64,000 bases of DNA from Tatumella ptyseos ATCC 33301 (GCF_000735525.1 NZ_JMPR01000027.1:62001-126000), one strand, 5' to 3'; numbered from the stretch's first letter, positions 9,851 to 20,449 are shown. A program made the numbers and translations. The notes: generated by a model not told the origin, from the letters alone.

Positions 9851-10429
9851 TCACCGGCCGGGAAATGTTTCTGACGCGTCACTGTCGAGTATGCTAAACA
9901 GCCGTATACTGCCCTGCGCATGGAGTTCTGTACAGAGCTGATGAAACGCCTGTTCAAAAATATGCCGTTCATTCTGACCGGTACTGTGGGCAGTTATCTG
10001 AATATATAACGTCGGGGACTGACCTGCGCTGACCGGATGGGTGCGCGAGACCAGCTCGGCAATATTCATGCGGTGCTTATCCATCAGGTCGGTAAAGCGT
10101 TCGATAATGCTGGGTGAGTCGGCCACTTCAACTTCAATCCGCACGGTTTCCGGCCGCGGCGGATGAGCTTCAACTTCGGTCCTTTTCATCACAATCAGTA
10201 ACTCAAGTTCAGCCCCTTTCATTGGCAGTGTAGACTCTATTCGGCCGATAGCGTCCCAGCTTCCGGACAGCAGCATAATAAAGGTGAACTCGTCCCCTAA
10301 CAGCGCCAGTCGGCTGTCATCAATATTGCAACCGCAGCGGCTGACATGACGGGTGATGGTATTGACTATCCCCGGTCGGTCAGCCCCCAGAGCGGTAATG
10401 ACTAAATGGTGTTGTTGTGATGGCGACAA
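9851..10429 (-). CDS. gcvR: Glycine cleavage system transcriptional repressor GcvR
   Basis: Binds the activator GcvA and converts it into a repressor of the gcv operon when glycine is low. Two ACT domains are visible: residues 10-85 (HHLVITALGADRPGIVNTITRH) and about 95-175 (VEVADSPSIIERFTDLMDKHRMNIAELVSR). There is no ATG near the conserved N-terminus; TTG at 10429 with AGGAA upstream gives 192 residues against 190 in E. coli. A longer reading frame exists up to 10543 but adds 38 non-conserved residues. It is divergent from dapA. Confidence 0.9.
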   Translation of the reverse strand: MSPSQQHHLVITALGADRPGIVNTITRHVSRCGCNIDDSRLALLGDEFTFIMLLSGSWDAIGRIESTLPMKGAELELLIVMKRTEVEAHPPRPETVRIEVEVADSPSIIERFTDLMDKHRMNIAELVSRTHPVSAGQSPTLYIQITAHSTGQNERHIFEQAFHQLCTELHAQGSIRLFSILDSDASETFPGR

Positions 10430-10572
10430 AGTAGGCTTTCCTGTTCTTTTACTAATAACCTTAAGGTAAACATAAAAAAAACTGCTGACAAGCATATGAA
10501 GCGTCCGGCTTGCTTGCTTTTCACCTGAGGTAAACCGTACCATGAACCAATTGTGGGTTGAGGGGATCGCTA

Positions 10573-11451
10573 ATGTTTACCGGAAGTATTGTTGCGCTAA
10601 TCACGCCGATGGATGATAACGGCCATCTTTGTCGTGAAAGTCTGAAAACACTTATTGATTATCATGTTGATAGCGGAACGTCTGCCATCGTGTCCGTCGG
10701 TACGACGGGAGAGTCGGCAACACTCAGCCATGAAGAACATGTGGAAGTCGTAAAAGCCACGGTAGAACTGGCCGACGGACGTATTCCGGTCATTGCCGGC
10801 ACCGGCACCAACGCGACGGCTGAAGGTATTGCACTGACCCGCCATTTTGAAAACAGCGGAGTGGTGGGGTGTCTGACTGTCGTTCCTTATTACAACCGTC
10901 CGACTCAGGAAGGGATGTATCAGCATTTCAAAGCGATCGCCGAAAGCACCGATTTACCGCAAATGCTGTATAATGTGCCGTCCCGTACCGGGTGCGATAT
11001 GTTACCCGATACTGTTGCCCGCTTAGCCGAAATCAAAAATATTATCGGAATTAAAGAGGCAACAGGGAACTTATCACGTGTGAGTCAGATCCAAGAGCTG
11101 GTTGATGAAAAGTTTATTTTGCTGAGCGGCGATGACGCCAGCGCGTTAGACTTTATGCAACTGGGAGGCTCGGGTGTCATTTCTGTCACAGCAAATATTG
11201 CTGCCCGTGAAATGGCGGAAGTCTGTACGCTTGCTCAGCAAGGTCGTTTTACAGAAGCCCGGCACCTGAATCAACGTCTGATGGATCTGCATCACACGTT
11301 ATTTTGTGAACCCAATCCTATCCCCGTTAAGTGGGCAGCCAGGCAGCTGGGATTGATCGCGAAAGACACTTTACGTTTGCCGATGACGCCGTTGACTGCA
11401 ACAGCAGAGCCTGTCATCACCCGGGCAATGCGTGAAGCAGGTCTGCGATAA
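10573..11451 (+). CDS. dapA: 4-hydroxy-tetrahydrodipicolinate synthase DapA
   Basis: Condenses pyruvate and aspartate-4-semialdehyde, the first committed step to lysine and meso-diaminopimelate. Translation from [15 protein letters not shown] gives 292 residues, the E. coli length. The (beta/alpha)8 enzyme shows the pyruvate-binding GTTGESATL, the catalytic Tyr in [11 protein letters not shown], and the Schiff-base Lys in [10 protein letters not shown] near residue 161. A start at 10558 would add five residues. bamC follows after 14 bases, as in E. coli. Confidence 0.97.
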   Translation: MFTGSIVALITPMDDNGHLCRESLKTLIDYHVDSGTSAIVSVGTTGESATLSHEEHVEVVKATVELADGRIPVIAGTGTNATAEGIALTRHFENSGVVGCLTVVPYYNRPTQEGMYQHFKAIAESTDLPQMLYNVPSRTGCDMLPDTVARLAEIKNIIGIKEATGNLSRVSQIQELVDEKFILLSGDDASALDFMQLGGSGVISVTANIAAREMAEVCTLAQQGRFTEARHLNQRLMDLHHTLFCEPNPIPVKWAARQLGLIAKDTLRLPMTPLTATAEPVITRAMREAGLR

Positions 11452-11465
11452 TTTAGGGAGTTTCA

Positions 11466-12494
11466 ATGGCTTATTCAGTTAAGAGTTCGGCAGTCGCCAG
11501 AGTTGCCGGTTTGTCAGTGGTTTTATTACTGACTGCCTGTTCTCATGATCAGCATTATAAGCGGGAAATTAACGGCAACCTGGATTACCTGAAAGCGACA
11601 GGATTGCAGGATCTCAATACCCCTTCAGGGATGATTTTACCTCTGGAGAGTGGCCAGTATCAGGTCCCTGCGGGAACCATTAAAGGGGCTACGGGTACAC
11701 AGCTGGATATCCGTCCGCCGGCCCAACCGCTGGCATTACTGAATGGCAGCCGGACGCAGCTTTCCGGCAACAGTGCAGTACTTATTATTGAAAATCCGCA
11801 GTCGGATACCTGGGATCAGGTTGTCAGTATTGTGCAGGTACAGAAGTGGGGGATCGCACAGCGTGATGACGCGACGCAGCAATTAACCACAGAATGGATT
11901 AACTGGGATCGTCCTGATGAAGACCATCAGTACCGTGGCCGTTACCAGATAACCGTCGACAAGCAAAGCTATCAGACGGTGATCACTGTCCGTTCGCTGG
12001 AACTGCAGCAGAAGGGTGTGGCTGTGACTAGTCCGGAGGAAATTCAGCGTTATAGCACACAACTGCTGAACACGATTTCTTCCGGACTGAATGCGATTGC
12101 GACGGCGCGTGCCAATGCCTCCGGTAATCTCACCGGCAGCATTGATGTGCAGAGCGGTGCCGATGATACCGGATTACCGGATCTGATTATCCGTGCGCCT
12201 TTCAATACCGCCTGGGAACGTTTACCTGCAGCATTGCTGCGTGTCGGTATGAAAGTGTCCGATAAAGATCGTTCCGAAGGTAGCCTGAAAGTGAGTTACA
12301 GCGCACCGGGTAGCAGTACCTGGAATGCGTTAGGCGCGAAAGATCCGGGCCTGGTCAATGGTGATTACAAATTACAGTTAGGTGATTTGGATAACCGCAG
12401 TAGCCTGCAGTTCATCGACCCGAAAGGGCATGTGCTGACCCAGTCGCAGAATGATGCGCTGGTTCCTGTGTTACAGGCCGCGTTAAATAAATAA
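11466..12494 (+). CDS. bamC: Outer-membrane assembly lipoprotein BamC
   Basis: Accessory lipoprotein of the BAM complex that inserts beta-barrel proteins into the outer membrane. The 342-residue product has a lipoprotein signal with lipobox LLTAC (Cys25). An unstructured N-terminal stretch (LDYLKATGLQDLNTPSGMILP) that binds BamD follows, then two helix-grip domains (about 100-215 and 230-342; LIIRAPFNTAWERLPAALLRVG opens the second). It is in an operon with dapA; a strong terminator follows the stop. Confidence 0.96.
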   Translation: MAYSVKSSAVARVAGLSVVLLLTACSHDQHYKREINGNLDYLKATGLQDLNTPSGMILPLESGQYQVPAGTIKGATGTQLDIRPPAQPLALLNGSRTQLSGNSAVLIIENPQSDTWDQVVSIVQVQKWGIAQRDDATQQLTTEWINWDRPDEDHQYRGRYQITVDKQSYQTVITVRSLELQQKGVAVTSPEEIQRYSTQLLNTISSGLNAIATARANASGNLTGSIDVQSGADDTGLPDLIIRAPFNTAWERLPAALLRVGMKVSDKDRSEGSLKVSYSAPGSSTWNALGAKDPGLVNGDYKLQLGDLDNRSSLQFIDPKGHVLTQSQNDALVPVLQAALNK

Positions 12495-12500
12495 GTCTTT

Positions 12501-12526
12501 AAGGCCGGAGCTTCTCCGGCCTTTTT
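12501..12526 (+). terminator. Terminator of dapA-bamC
   Basis: GGCCGGAG (12503-12510) pairs with CTCCGGCC (12514-12521) across a CTT loop, followed by a T run. A clear intrinsic terminator 6 bases after the bamC stop. Confidence 0.9.
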
Positions 12527-12556
12527 ATTTTTGTTTTAGCATAGTAATATTCCGCA

Positions 12557-12572
12557 AGGTAAACGATTGCGT
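12557..12572. promoter_or_regulatory. Probable PurR operator upstream of purC
   Basis: The 16-mer AGGTAAACGATTGCGT matches the PurR consensus ACGCAAACGTTTKCNT at its core (AAACG, TTGCGT) and lies 65 bases before the purC start. purC is a known PurR target in E. coli. The match is weaker than the purM operator. Confidence 0.65.
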
Positions 12573-12636
12573 GGCGTGAAGATTCCGAGTAAATCAGCAA
12601 CCGTGCGTAAGTTCTTTCATGTTTGGAGTTAATAAG

Positions 12637-13350
12637 ATGCAAAAGCAAGCTGAGTTGTATCGCGGCAAAGCTAAAACAGTGTTCAGTACTCAGGATCCTG
12701 ACTTACTGATCCTGGAATTCCGCAATGATACATCAGCAGGAGACGGGGCAAGAATCGAGCAGTTTGACCGCAAAGGAATGGTTAACAACAAGTTTAACTA
12801 TTTTATTATGCAAAAGCTGCAACAGGCCGGCATTCCGACTCAGATGGAAAGATTGCTTTCTGACACTGAAGCATTGGTGAAAAAGCTCGATATGGTTCCG
12901 GTAGAGTGTGTGGTGCGTAACCGTGCCGCCGGTTCCCTGGTGAAAAGACTGGGTGTGGAAGAGGGTATCCCTCTGAATCCGCCGCTGTTTGATCTTTTCC
13001 TGAAAGACGATGCTCATCATGATCCGATGATCAATGAATCTTATTGCGAAACCTTCGGCTGGGTAAGTCAGCCGCATCTGGCGCGGATGCGTGAACTGAC
13101 CCTGCAGGCAAACACGGTATTGAGTCAGCTTTTTGATGACGCCGGGCTGATTCTGGTGGACTTCAAACTGGAATTTGGTCTGTTCTGTGGTGAAGTTGTG
13201 CTGGGTGATGAATTTTCACCGGACGGGGCACGTCTATGGGATAAATCGACGATGGCTAAAATGGATAAAGATCGTTTCCGTCAGAGCCTGGGCGGAGTGG
13301 TTGAAGCCTATGAAGAAGTGGCTCATCGTTTAGGCGTGCCGCTCGATTAA
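12637..13350 (+). CDS. purC: SAICAR synthase PurC
   Basis: ATP-dependent ligation of aspartate to CAIR in purine synthesis. From [18 protein letters not shown] the protein is 237 residues, as in E. coli. Nucleotide-loop residues RGKAKTVF, the substrate segment [13 protein letters not shown] and the metal/ATP motif LVDFKLEFG are present. TGGAG at 12624-12628 fits this start; an in-frame ATG at 12619 is too close to any ribosome-binding site. A PurR-like operator and a following terminator make it a monocistronic unit. Confidence 0.97.
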   Translation: MQKQAELYRGKAKTVFSTQDPDLLILEFRNDTSAGDGARIEQFDRKGMVNNKFNYFIMQKLQQAGIPTQMERLLSDTEALVKKLDMVPVECVVRNRAAGSLVKRLGVEEGIPLNPPLFDLFLKDDAHHDPMINESYCETFGWVSQPHLARMRELTLQANTVLSQLFDDAGLILVDFKLEFGLFCGEVVLGDEFSPDGARLWDKSTMAKMDKDRFRQSLGGVVEAYEEVAHRLGVPLD

Positions 13351-13371
13351 TTTCCGCACCGCCGTACGCTG

Positions 13372-13417
13372 AAACGCCGGTATTGCACTGTCAGGTGCAA
13401 CCGGCGTTTTCTCTTTT
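13372..13417 (+). terminator. Terminator of purC
   Basis: A long hairpin: AAACGCCGGT near 13372 pairs with ACCGGCGTTT ending near 13408, with an inner TTGCAC/GTGCAA stem. TTTTCTCTTTT follows. Confidence 0.85.
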
Positions 13418-13536
13418 ATGTGTTCCCCGCCGGCTATTTTTCTGTCTCTTGTCATTGCATGGGTTCCGATACTGGTCATCCTTCTGTTCACCCACTAAAA
13501 TCAGCCAGATGTAATAAAAAATAACAGAGGTAACAG

Positions 13537-14427
13537 ATGCGTTGGCAAGGGCGACGGGAAAGTGACAACGTAGAGGACAGACGCGATCAGTCCTCTGCAG
13601 ACAACAGTGGCACCGGGGGTGGCGGTATCCGTATCCCGCGGGGTAAAAGCGGTATTGTGATACTGATTGTGGTTGTGGTGGCCGGCTATTACGGTTATGA
13701 CCTGACGCCGTTGCTCGGTGGCGGAAGTCCTCATAGTCAGGTCACCACCACTTCACAGACCGCCGGTAAACCACAGCCCCATACGGCGGCTGATGACCAG
13801 GCGGCGAAGTTTACTTCGGTGATCCTCGCCTCGACAGAAGATGTCTGGGGGCAGATTTTTCAGAAAATGGGCCGGCATTATGTGGATCCAAAGCTGGTGA
13901 TGTACCGGGGACAGACCACCACCGGGTGCGGTACCGGGCAGTCGGTCATGGGGCCTTTTTATTGTCCGGCAGACCAGACGGTTTATATTGATCTCTCCTT
14001 TTATGATGAGCTGAAAAATAAACTGGGGGCCGGAGGAGACTTTGCTGATGGCTACGTCATTGCCCATGAAGTCGGTCACCATGTACAGAAATTATTAGGG
14101 ATTGAAGAAAAGGTCAGGCAACAGCAGCAACAGAGCAGCAGAACGGAAGCCAACCGTTTATCGGTGAAGCTGGAGTTGCAGGCCGATTGCTTCGCCGGGG
14201 TATGGGGACATTATATGCAGCAACAGAATGTCCTGGAAACCGGAGACGTGCAGGAAGCGCTGAATGCCGCACAGGCCATTGGCGACGATAAACTGCAACA
14301 GCAGAGTCAGGGAAGGGTGGTGCCGGACAGCTTCACTCACGGAACCTCACAACAGCGATACAGCTGGTTCAAACGTGGTTTTGACAGCGGAGATCCTGCA
14401 CAGTGCAACACCTTTGCGACCCAATGA
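13537..14427 (+). CDS. ypfJ: Putative neutral zinc metallopeptidase YpfJ
   Basis: A 296-residue member of the YpfJ/zinc-metallopeptidase family of unknown physiological role. The N-terminus is hydrophilic ([15 protein letters not shown]), followed by one membrane segment near residues 42-60 ([16 protein letters not shown]) and a Gln/Thr/Ser-rich linker. The catalytic region has [12 protein letters not shown] (HExxH) and a further acidic segment [19 protein letters not shown] precedes the ATG. The stop overlaps the tmcA start by 4 bases, so the two are translationally coupled. Confidence 0.92.
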   Translation: MRWQGRRESDNVEDRRDQSSADNSGTGGGGIRIPRGKSGIVILIVVVVAGYYGYDLTPLLGGGSPHSQVTTTSQTAGKPQPHTAADDQAAKFTSVILASTEDVWGQIFQKMGRHYVDPKLVMYRGQTTTGCGTGQSVMGPFYCPADQTVYIDLSFYDELKNKLGAGGDFADGYVIAHEVGHHVQKLLGIEEKVRQQQQQSSRTEANRLSVKLELQADCFAGVWGHYMQQQNVLETGDVQEALNAAQAIGDDKLQQQSQGRVVPDSFTHGTSQQRYSWFKRGFDSGDPAQCNTFATQ

Positions 14428-16427
14428 CAGCACTGTTCTCTGAAAGTGAACACATGCGGCGAACCGGGGTTCGCCGCCTTTGTATTATCAGTGGTGACCC
14501 CGACTGGGTTTGCCGGTCAGCACAGACGCTGAGACAGGGGCTGGCGGGTGACTGGCTGACCGTCAGTACGGCGCCTGAAACGCTTTCCCCCTGTATCCCC
14601 CCGGCAGCGGTTAGGCAATGTCTGGGCCGCGAATTTCGTCATGCGATTTTTGATGCCCGATCCGGCTTTCATGCGGAAGCGCTGGCAACACTGGCCGGGA
14701 CCTTGCTGGCCGGCAGTTGGTTGCTGCTGCTGCTGCCTCCCCGGGAGCAATGGCCGCATTGGCAGGATCAGGACAGCCTGCGCTGGGCCGATACCCCGGA
14801 GGCTATCGACGTGCCGGGGTTTATGTGGCATCTGCACTCGGTACTGGCCTCGTCACCGGACGTCAGTTACCTGGAGCAGCACCAGCCGGGCAATGTCCCG
14901 CCGCTTCCCGACTATCAGGCGTGGCAATGCTGCGCCCCGGCGCAGCAAACAGAGCTACTTCAGCAGTTAAATGCCTTGCAGCGGGGTGTGGCGGTAGTCA
15001 CCGCTCCCCGTGGCCGCGGGAAATCTGCGCTGGCGGGGATGCTGGCCCGGGATAACCCGGGCGCATTGATCTCCGCCCCCGCGAAAGTCTCCACCGAAGT
15101 TTTACAGCAATTTGCCGGTGAACATTTCAGGTTTATCGCGCCGGATGCCCTGGTCGCTGAAGATAAGAGGGGAGAGGGCTGGCTGATTGTCGACGAAGCC
15201 GCTGCCATCCCCGCACCGCTGTTGCAACAGATGGTGAGCCGGTTCAGGCGAGTGTTGCTCTGCACCACGGTACAAGGTTACGAGGGGACAGGGCGCGGCT
15301 TTTTACTGAAGTTTTGTGCCGGATTACCGGAGGTGGTTCAGTACAGTCTTTCTGAGCCCCTGCGCTGGGCAGCCGGTGACCCTCTGGAACGTTTTATAGA
15401 TGCACTGTTTCTGTTTGATGACAGAACCGATCCCCCGGCCGGAAAGGGAACCGGGATCCGGTGTCTGCCCTCTGCGGCCTGGTTATATGAACCCGCGAAA
15501 GCACAGGCCGTATACCGTCTGCTGACGGCTGCCCATTACCGGACCTCCCCGCTTGATTTACGGCGGATGATGGATGCTCCCGGAATGACATTGCTGGTCG
15601 ATGAGACGGAAAGCGGATTGCGGGGAGCCTTATGGCTGGTGGAAGAAGGTGGGCTCTCACAGCCGCTCAGTGAGGCCATCCGGGCCGGATTTCGGCGTCC
15701 GAAAGGAAGTCTGGTTGCGCAGTCTCTGGCGGCTCACGCCGGTTTCTCACAGGCGGCCAGTATGCGCTCTTTACGTATCAGCCGCATTGCCGTTCACCCA
15801 CAGGTGCGGCGTCAGGGAAGAGGTCAGGCGCTGGTCATGGCAGCGATTGCCGCGGCGGAGGGCTATGATTATCTGTCGGTCAGTTTTGGCTATACCAGGG
15901 AGCTATGGCATTTCTGGCAGTCATGCGGATTTCGTCTGGTCAGGCTGGGGACACAGCGTGAAGCCAGTAGCGGTTGCTTTGCGGCCATGGCAATCCTTCC
16001 CCGGACGGCGGCGGCCGGTCAATTGGTGATCGCGGCGGAGCAGCGGATGTCCCGTGACGGGCCGTATATGCGAAAGCGCGGGTTATCTGACCCGGATTTT
16101 CCTGTCGCTGAGGAATGCAGTGATAATGAATTCAGTGATGAGGACTGGCAGGAGCTGGCGGCTTTCGCCTGGGGAAGGCGGCCGTTTGAATCGGCTTTCC
16201 CTGCACTGATGCGCCTGAAGGCCGGTATTTCACAGCCTCCTCCCGGTCTGTTTGCGCTTGCGGCAGAGGCCGGGGATATCAGCGAACAGCAGTCGGTCGT
16301 GGCGGCAGGAGGCCGAAAGGCCTGGTTACGTCTGCTGCGCCAGGACGTCGCTCAGGTGTTATCGGAGCTTAATGAGCACAGGGCCAGGCAGTTTGCCGGA
16401 CAACTGGAGGCTTTGCAAAACGTCTGA
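14424..16427 (+). CDS. tmcA: tRNA(Met) cytidine acetyltransferase TmcA
   Basis: Makes N4-acetylcytidine at the wobble base of elongator tRNA-Met using ATP and acetyl-CoA. The 667-residue product has an N-terminal domain, a RecA-like helicase module with Walker [15 protein letters not shown] (about 195-208) and Walker [14 protein letters not shown], and a GNAT acetyltransferase domain ([18 protein letters not shown], about 455-475). The ATG at 14424 overlaps the ypfJ stop (ATGA). Codon use is more GC-rich than its neighbours and the C-terminal 150 residues are the least E. coli-like part. Confidence 0.94.
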   Translation: MTALFSESEHMRRTGVRRLCIISGDPDWVCRSAQTLRQGLAGDWLTVSTAPETLSPCIPPAAVRQCLGREFRHAIFDARSGFHAEALATLAGTLLAGSWLLLLLPPREQWPHWQDQDSLRWADTPEAIDVPGFMWHLHSVLASSPDVSYLEQHQPGNVPPLPDYQAWQCCAPAQQTELLQQLNALQRGVAVVTAPRGRGKSALAGMLARDNPGALISAPAKVSTEVLQQFAGEHFRFIAPDALVAEDKRGEGWLIVDEAAAIPAPLLQQMVSRFRRVLLCTTVQGYEGTGRGFLLKFCAGLPEVVQYSLSEPLRWAAGDPLERFIDALFLFDDRTDPPAGKGTGIRCLPSAAWLYEPAKAQAVYRLLTAAHYRTSPLDLRRMMDAPGMTLLVDETESGLRGALWLVEEGGLSQPLSEAIRAGFRRPKGSLVAQSLAAHAGFSQAASMRSLRISRIAVHPQVRRQGRGQALVMAAIAAAEGYDYLSVSFGYTRELWHFWQSCGFRLVRLGTQREASSGCFAAMAILPRTAAAGQLVIAAEQRMSRDGPYMRKRGLSDPDFPVAEECSDNEFSDEDWQELAAFAWGRRPFESAFPALMRLKAGISQPPPGLFALAAEAGDISEQQSVVAAGGRKAWLRLLRQDVAQVLSELNEHRARQFAGQLEALQNV

Positions 16428-16597
16428 TCGACAGGAAACCCTGTGTAGCCGGACCGGAAAAAACGAACGAGAGTGAACAAAACAGGCCATAAACAGCGAT
16501 GTCAGAAAATCATCGACAGCGCCCGGCAGGGGGATTCCGGTCTGCAGCCGTGGCAAACTTCCGGTGGCGAACACCGCACAGTAAAGGCAGGAGAGAA

Positions 16598-16626
16598 ACA
16601 CGGATATCCGCAGGGGATATCCGTGT
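16598..16626 (-). terminator. Long inverted repeat downstream of ypfN
   Basis: A 12-bp perfect inverted repeat (ACACGGATATCC at 16598-16609 with its complement at 16615-16626). On the minus strand it is followed by TTTCTCTC. It starts 10 bases past the ypfN stop and likely terminates the yffB-dapE-ypfN transcript. The 200 bases between it and the tmcA stop show no other gene. Confidence 0.65.
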
Positions 16627-16635
16627 GATGGCCGA

Positions 16636-16824
16636 TCACTTTTTCTTTGGCCAGTCGTCATCGTCGTCCCACTTATCGTTGAAGTCACGATGTGGCGGGA
16701 GTTCAGGTTTATTATCCAGATACTTTTTCGTGTCGACGCGTTTCAGGTCTTTATAGACATTCACCAGAATGCCGACCATAAACACAATAATAAAAACCCA
16801 CCAATACTCTTTTAACCATTCCAT
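16636..16824 (-). CDS. ypfN: Small membrane protein YpfN (UPF0370)
   Basis: A 62-residue protein with one N-terminal membrane helix (about residues 5-24, [20 protein letters not shown]) and a charged C-terminal tail ending in an Asp-rich run and PKKK. The length and the motif [27 protein letters not shown] fit the YpfN family. Function unknown. It lies 19 bases after dapE, as in E. coli, and is probably in the same transcript. Confidence 0.9.
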   Translation of the reverse strand: MEWLKEYWWVFIIVFMVGILVNVYKDLKRVDTKKYLDNKPELPPHRDFNDKWDDDDDWPKKK

Positions 16825-16843
16825 GACGTGACTCCTTCAGTCA

Positions 16844-17971
16844 TCAGGCAATCAGCTGGTCCATAATCCTTTGGTACATCCGGCTGAGAGTTTGCAGATC
16901 AGATGCTTTTACACATTCATTAATTTTATGGATGGTAGCATTGACCGGCCCCAGTTCCACGACCTGCGTTCCCATCCGTGCGATAAAACGTCCGTCAGAG
17001 GTACCGCCGTTAGTCAGCAGTTGTGGCTTGATCTCATTATAGTGCTGAACTGCATTGACTACCGCATCGACCAGTTTACCTTTCGGGGTAAGGAAAGGCT
17101 GACCGGACAGATTCCATTCCAGCGTGTAGCGAAGCTGATGGCGCGTCAGCAGGGCTTCAACCTGTTCCCGGATCAGGGTATCGGTCAGTTCCGTACTGAA
17201 ACGGAAGTTGAATTGTACAAAGAGATCGCCCGGGATCACATTGTTGCTGCCGGTACCGGCCTGAATATTTGCGACCTGCATGCTGGTTGGCGGGAAGAAC
17301 TCATTGCCTTCATCCCAGCGGGTAGCGACCAGTTCATTCAGTGCAGGCAGTGCCCGATGTACCGGGTTATCAGCAAGGTGCGGGTAAGCCACATGCCCCT
17401 GCACACCATGTACTGTCAGATTCGCCGTAATGGAACCCCGACGGCCATTTTTTACCACATCACCGACGACTTCGGTGCTGGATGGCTCACCGACCAGGCA
17501 GTAGTCCATTCGCTCCTGGCGGGCCATCAGAGCCTCGACCACTTTGACCGTGCCGTTGATCCCGCTCGCTTCTTCATCTGAAGTGATCAGGAATGCCAGA
17601 CGACCACGATGGTTCGGATTCATGGTCACAAAGCGTTCAGCGGCCACCACCATGGCAGCCAGTGATCCTTTCATATCGGCAGCGCCACGGCCAAATAACA
17701 TACCGTCGCGGATGGTCGGCTCAAAGGGCGGGTTAATCCAGTGGCGGCTCTCTCCCGGCGGGACGACATCGGTATGGCCTGCAAAGGCCAGTGTTTCGCC
17801 TTCGCCCCGGGTCGCCCAGAAGTTTTTGGTATCTCCAAAATTCATCGGTTCAATCCGGAAACCGATCGCTTTCAGGCGGTCGATTAACAGCGACTGACAG
17901 CCGGCATCCTCCGGGCTTACCGAAGGACAACGGATCAGTTGCTGTGCAAGTTCAATAACGGGGCAAAACAT
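16844..17971 (-). CDS. dapE: Succinyl-diaminopimelate desuccinylase DapE
   Basis: Zinc-dependent hydrolysis of N-succinyl-LL-DAP in the lysine/peptidoglycan precursor pathway. 375 residues, the E. coli length. M20 family metal ligands are visible in [12 protein letters not shown] (His near 66), [10 protein letters not shown] (Asp near 100), the catalytic and bridging glutamates in ITSDEEASG, and the C-terminal His in [11 protein letters not shown]. The ATG overlaps the yffB stop by one base. The pathway partner dapA is 6 kb away. Confidence 0.97.
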   Translation of the reverse strand: MFCPVIELAQQLIRCPSVSPEDAGCQSLLIDRLKAIGFRIEPMNFGDTKNFWATRGEGETLAFAGHTDVVPPGESRHWINPPFEPTIRDGMLFGRGAADMKGSLAAMVVAAERFVTMNPNHRGRLAFLITSDEEASGINGTVKVVEALMARQERMDYCLVGEPSSTEVVGDVVKNGRRGSITANLTVHGVQGHVAYPHLADNPVHRALPALNELVATRWDEGNEFFPPTSMQVANIQAGTGSNNVIPGDLFVQFNFRFSTELTDTLIREQVEALLTRHQLRYTLEWNLSGQPFLTPKGKLVDAVVNAVQHYNEIKPQLLTNGGTSDGRFIARMGTQVVELGPVNATIHKINECVKASDLQTLSRMYQRIMDQLIA

Positions 17972-18354
17972 TATGTATTCTCCTGAATAAACGTCAGGTA
18001 AGTGGAAGGTGAAAAACCGGCGAGCAGTTTACCGTTCGTCGCACACAACAGCGGCCGTTTGATCACGGCCGGGTGTTCCAGCATCACCCTGACAGCACTG
18101 GCACTGTCCTGAACAGAGTCACGGATGTCTTCAGGGAGTTTTCGCCAGGTCGTACCTCGCTTATTCAGCAGTGTTTCATAGCCTAGCGCGCCAACAAATG
18201 CCGATAACCGGCAACTGTCGATTCCGTCCGCACGGTAATCATGGAATCGGAAAGCGATGCCCTGCTCTTCCAGAAAGCGCCGTGCTTTACGCACCGTATC
18301 GCAGTTTTTAATGCCGTACAGGGTCAGCTCGGGGGTGGTTTCATTATTTATCAT
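17971..18354 (-). CDS. yffB: ArsC-family protein YffB
   Basis: A 127-residue ArsC/Spx-like thioredoxin-fold protein. [22 protein letters not shown] carries the single conserved Cys, and IKRPLLC is the second family motif. E. coli YffB is 118 residues; the extra residues here are N-terminal (NNETTPE). It directly precedes and overlaps dapE. The function is unknown; a glutathione-dependent thiol reductase activity has been proposed for the family. acrD, which neighbours yffB in E. coli, is absent. Confidence 0.9.
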   Translation of the reverse strand: MINNETTPELTLYGIKNCDTVRKARRFLEEQGIAFRFHDYRADGIDSCRLSAFVGALGYETLLNKRGTTWRKLPEDIRDSVQDSASAVRVMLEHPAVIKRPLLCATNGKLLAGFSPSTYLTFIQENT

Positions 18355-18925
18355 TCAGGGGAACAACCTGTTATTAAAAGTGCTGCCAGCCACACCGGAG
18401 AGCGGGTCTGATAAAGCGTTTATTATATCTGCCCGTGATAATGCCGTATCAGAGCCGTTTAATCTACCCTGCGCTCATGGCGGAGGCCCTGGCGGATCGG
18501 GTGACGGAGACGGTTTTTTTAGCAGATAAAACTGTGCTGAAAGAAGACCGGCATTGATCCTGCTGCCATATCGGGGCTATACAGCGGCTATTCCTGCATT
18601 CAGTCCCGGGGCCGGGTACAGAGTGCTGCAGAACATTGTCTTACATTTTTCGAAAACAGGCGGTGAAACGCAGTTTTATTGATAAGAAACACCCAATATA
18701 ACAATAAATTATATTAATTTTCCCCGAAGGTTGAAGAAAGAGTGTGATCTCATACGATTCAGGGGTCTTTACGGAGGATGTATTTAACGGGTAGGATGCG
18801 ACGCCCCATTTTTTTCTTATGACAGAATTTTATGATGTTGCGTGGGACATTGTACTCAGTCCGTTTTTAGCAGAACGCAAACGATTACTGTTGTGTGGCA
18901 GATGGTCAGGACAAACAGGATAACT
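18355..18925. other. Intergenic region between yffB and ansP
   Basis: 570 bases separating divergent genes, with no convincing coding frame. It is G+C-rich near yffB and AT-rich at 18640-18725. Two seven-base T runs occur (18514-18520 and 18809-18815) without strong hairpins before them. This is where acrD would begin in E. coli order. The ansP leader could be long, but I cannot place its promoter with confidence. Confidence 0.5.
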
Positions 18926-20401
18926 ATGAAACATACAAAAAAAACAGCCGAAGAATTACGAGCGGCAAAGCGTAAATGGCTTAATTCACACGATGCCGGT
19001 TACCGTAAAGAAATGGGTAACCGACAGGTGCAGATGATAGCGATTGGTGGTGCGATTGGTACCGGACTGTTTCTGGGGGCTGGCGCTCGCTTACAGGCCG
19101 CCGGGCCTGCACTGGCCCTGGTCTACCTGGTCTGTGGTATTTTTTCTTTTTTCATCCTCCGTGCTCTGGGTGAACTGGTATTGCATCGCCCGTCGAGCGG
19201 AAGTTTTGTCTCTTATGCCCGTGAGTTCATGGGAGAAAAAGCCTCTTACGTGGCCGGCTGGATGTATTTTGTTAACTGGGCAATGACCGGGATTGTCGAT
19301 ATCACCGCGGTGGCGCTGTATATGCACTACTGGGGCGCGTTCGGCGATGTACCGCAATGGGTGATTGCGCTGGGTGCCTTAGCCGTGGTCGGCACCATGA
19401 ACATGGTGGGTGTTAAGTGGTTCGCCGAAATGGAATTCTGGTTTGCGCTGATTAAAGTCATCGCCATCGTCGTGTTCCTGATTGTCGGTGTTGTTTTTCT
19501 CGGCAGTGGTAAGCCACTGGCGGGAGGCCAGCCAGGGTTCCATCTGATCACGGATAACGGAGGCTTCTTCCCGCATGGTCTGTTACCGGCACTGGTGCTG
19601 GTACAGGGCGTCGTGTTCGCTTTTGCCTCGATTGAGCTGGTAGGTACTGCCGCAGGCGAGTGTAAAAACCCGAAAATCATGGTACCCAAAGCGATCAATA
19701 GTGTTATCTGGCGTATCGGACTGTTTTATGTCGGCTCCGTGGTCCTGCTGGTGCTGTTACTGCCCTGGAATGCCTATCAGTCCGGGGAGAGTCCGTTTGT
19801 AACGTTCTTCTCAAAACTGGGTATCCCGTATATCGGCAGCATTATGAACATCGTCGTACTCAGTGCTGCACTCTCCAGCCTGAACTCCGGCCTGTATTCG
19901 ACCGGCCGTATTCTGCGCTCCATGTCGATGGGCGGCTCTGCGCCGAAGTTTATGTCCCGCATGAACCGTCAGCAGGTCCCTTACGCGGGCATTCTGGTCA
20001 CCATCGGGGTGTATATTTTCGGGGTGCTGCTTAACTATCTGGTACCTTCCCAGGTGTTTGAAATTGTCCTTAATGTGGCGTCACTGGGCATTATCTCTTC
20101 CTGGGGCTTTATCGTGTTGTGTCAGCTGAAGCTGCGTAAGGCGATTAAGGAAGGTAAAGCGGAAGACATTAACTTTAAGCTGCCGGGGGCTCCGTTTACC
20201 TCCTGGCTGACGTTACTGTTCCTGTTTGCGGTGCTGGTGTTGATGGCTTTTGACTACCCTAACGGGACCTATACTATTGCCTCGATTCCGCTGATTATGA
20301 TTATCCTGATTGCCGGCTGGTTCGGCGTTCGCAAACGCGTTCATGCGATTGCCGCACAACAGCATGATCATCTGCAGAGCGCGCCGCAAGATAAGCTCTG
20401 A
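18926..20401 (+). CDS. ansP: L-asparagine permease AnsP
   Basis: An amino acid/polyamine/organocation (APC) superfamily importer with about 12 membrane helices. From MKHTKKTAEELRAAK the protein is 491 residues (E. coli AnsP 499). Its sequence tracks AnsP through GNRQVQMIAIGGAIGTGLFL, LVLHRPSSGSFVSYAREF and VQGVVFAFASIE, closer than to AroP or ProY types. The start is chosen by AGGA six bases upstream; the frame is open a further 28 codons. It sits where E. coli carries acrD, so this placement is lineage-specific. A strong terminator follows. Confidence 0.92.
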   Translation: MKHTKKTAEELRAAKRKWLNSHDAGYRKEMGNRQVQMIAIGGAIGTGLFLGAGARLQAAGPALALVYLVCGIFSFFILRALGELVLHRPSSGSFVSYAREFMGEKASYVAGWMYFVNWAMTGIVDITAVALYMHYWGAFGDVPQWVIALGALAVVGTMNMVGVKWFAEMEFWFALIKVIAIVVFLIVGVVFLGSGKPLAGGQPGFHLITDNGGFFPHGLLPALVLVQGVVFAFASIELVGTAAGECKNPKIMVPKAINSVIWRIGLFYVGSVVLLVLLLPWNAYQSGESPFVTFFSKLGIPYIGSIMNIVVLSAALSSLNSGLYSTGRILRSMSMGGSAPKFMSRMNRQQVPYAGILVTIGVYIFGVLLNYLVPSQVFEIVLNVASLGIISSWGFIVLCQLKLRKAIKEGKAEDINFKLPGAPFTSWLTLLFLFAVLVLMAFDYPNGTYTIASIPLIMIILIAGWFGVRKRVHAIAAQQHDHLQSAPQDKL

Positions 20402-20422
20402 TCCCGGGAACCTCCTGAGACG

Positions 20423-20449
20423 AAAAACCTGCCACTGGCAGGTTTTTTT
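20423..20449 (+). terminator. Terminator of ansP
   Basis: AAAAACCTGCC (20423-20433) pairs with GGCAGGTTTTT (20437-20447) around an ACT loop, with seven Ts. A bidirectional-type intrinsic terminator. Confidence 0.92.

Noticed and set aside
14517-16029. Several long frames on both strands inside tmcA
   Set aside because: They arise from the high GC of tmcA. The tmcA frame alone shows family motifs throughout.
18926-20401. Aromatic amino acid permease AroP
   Set aside because: The conserved blocks follow AnsP more closely, including the start after RKWLNSHDAGYRKEMGNRQVQ in part and the spacing of helices.
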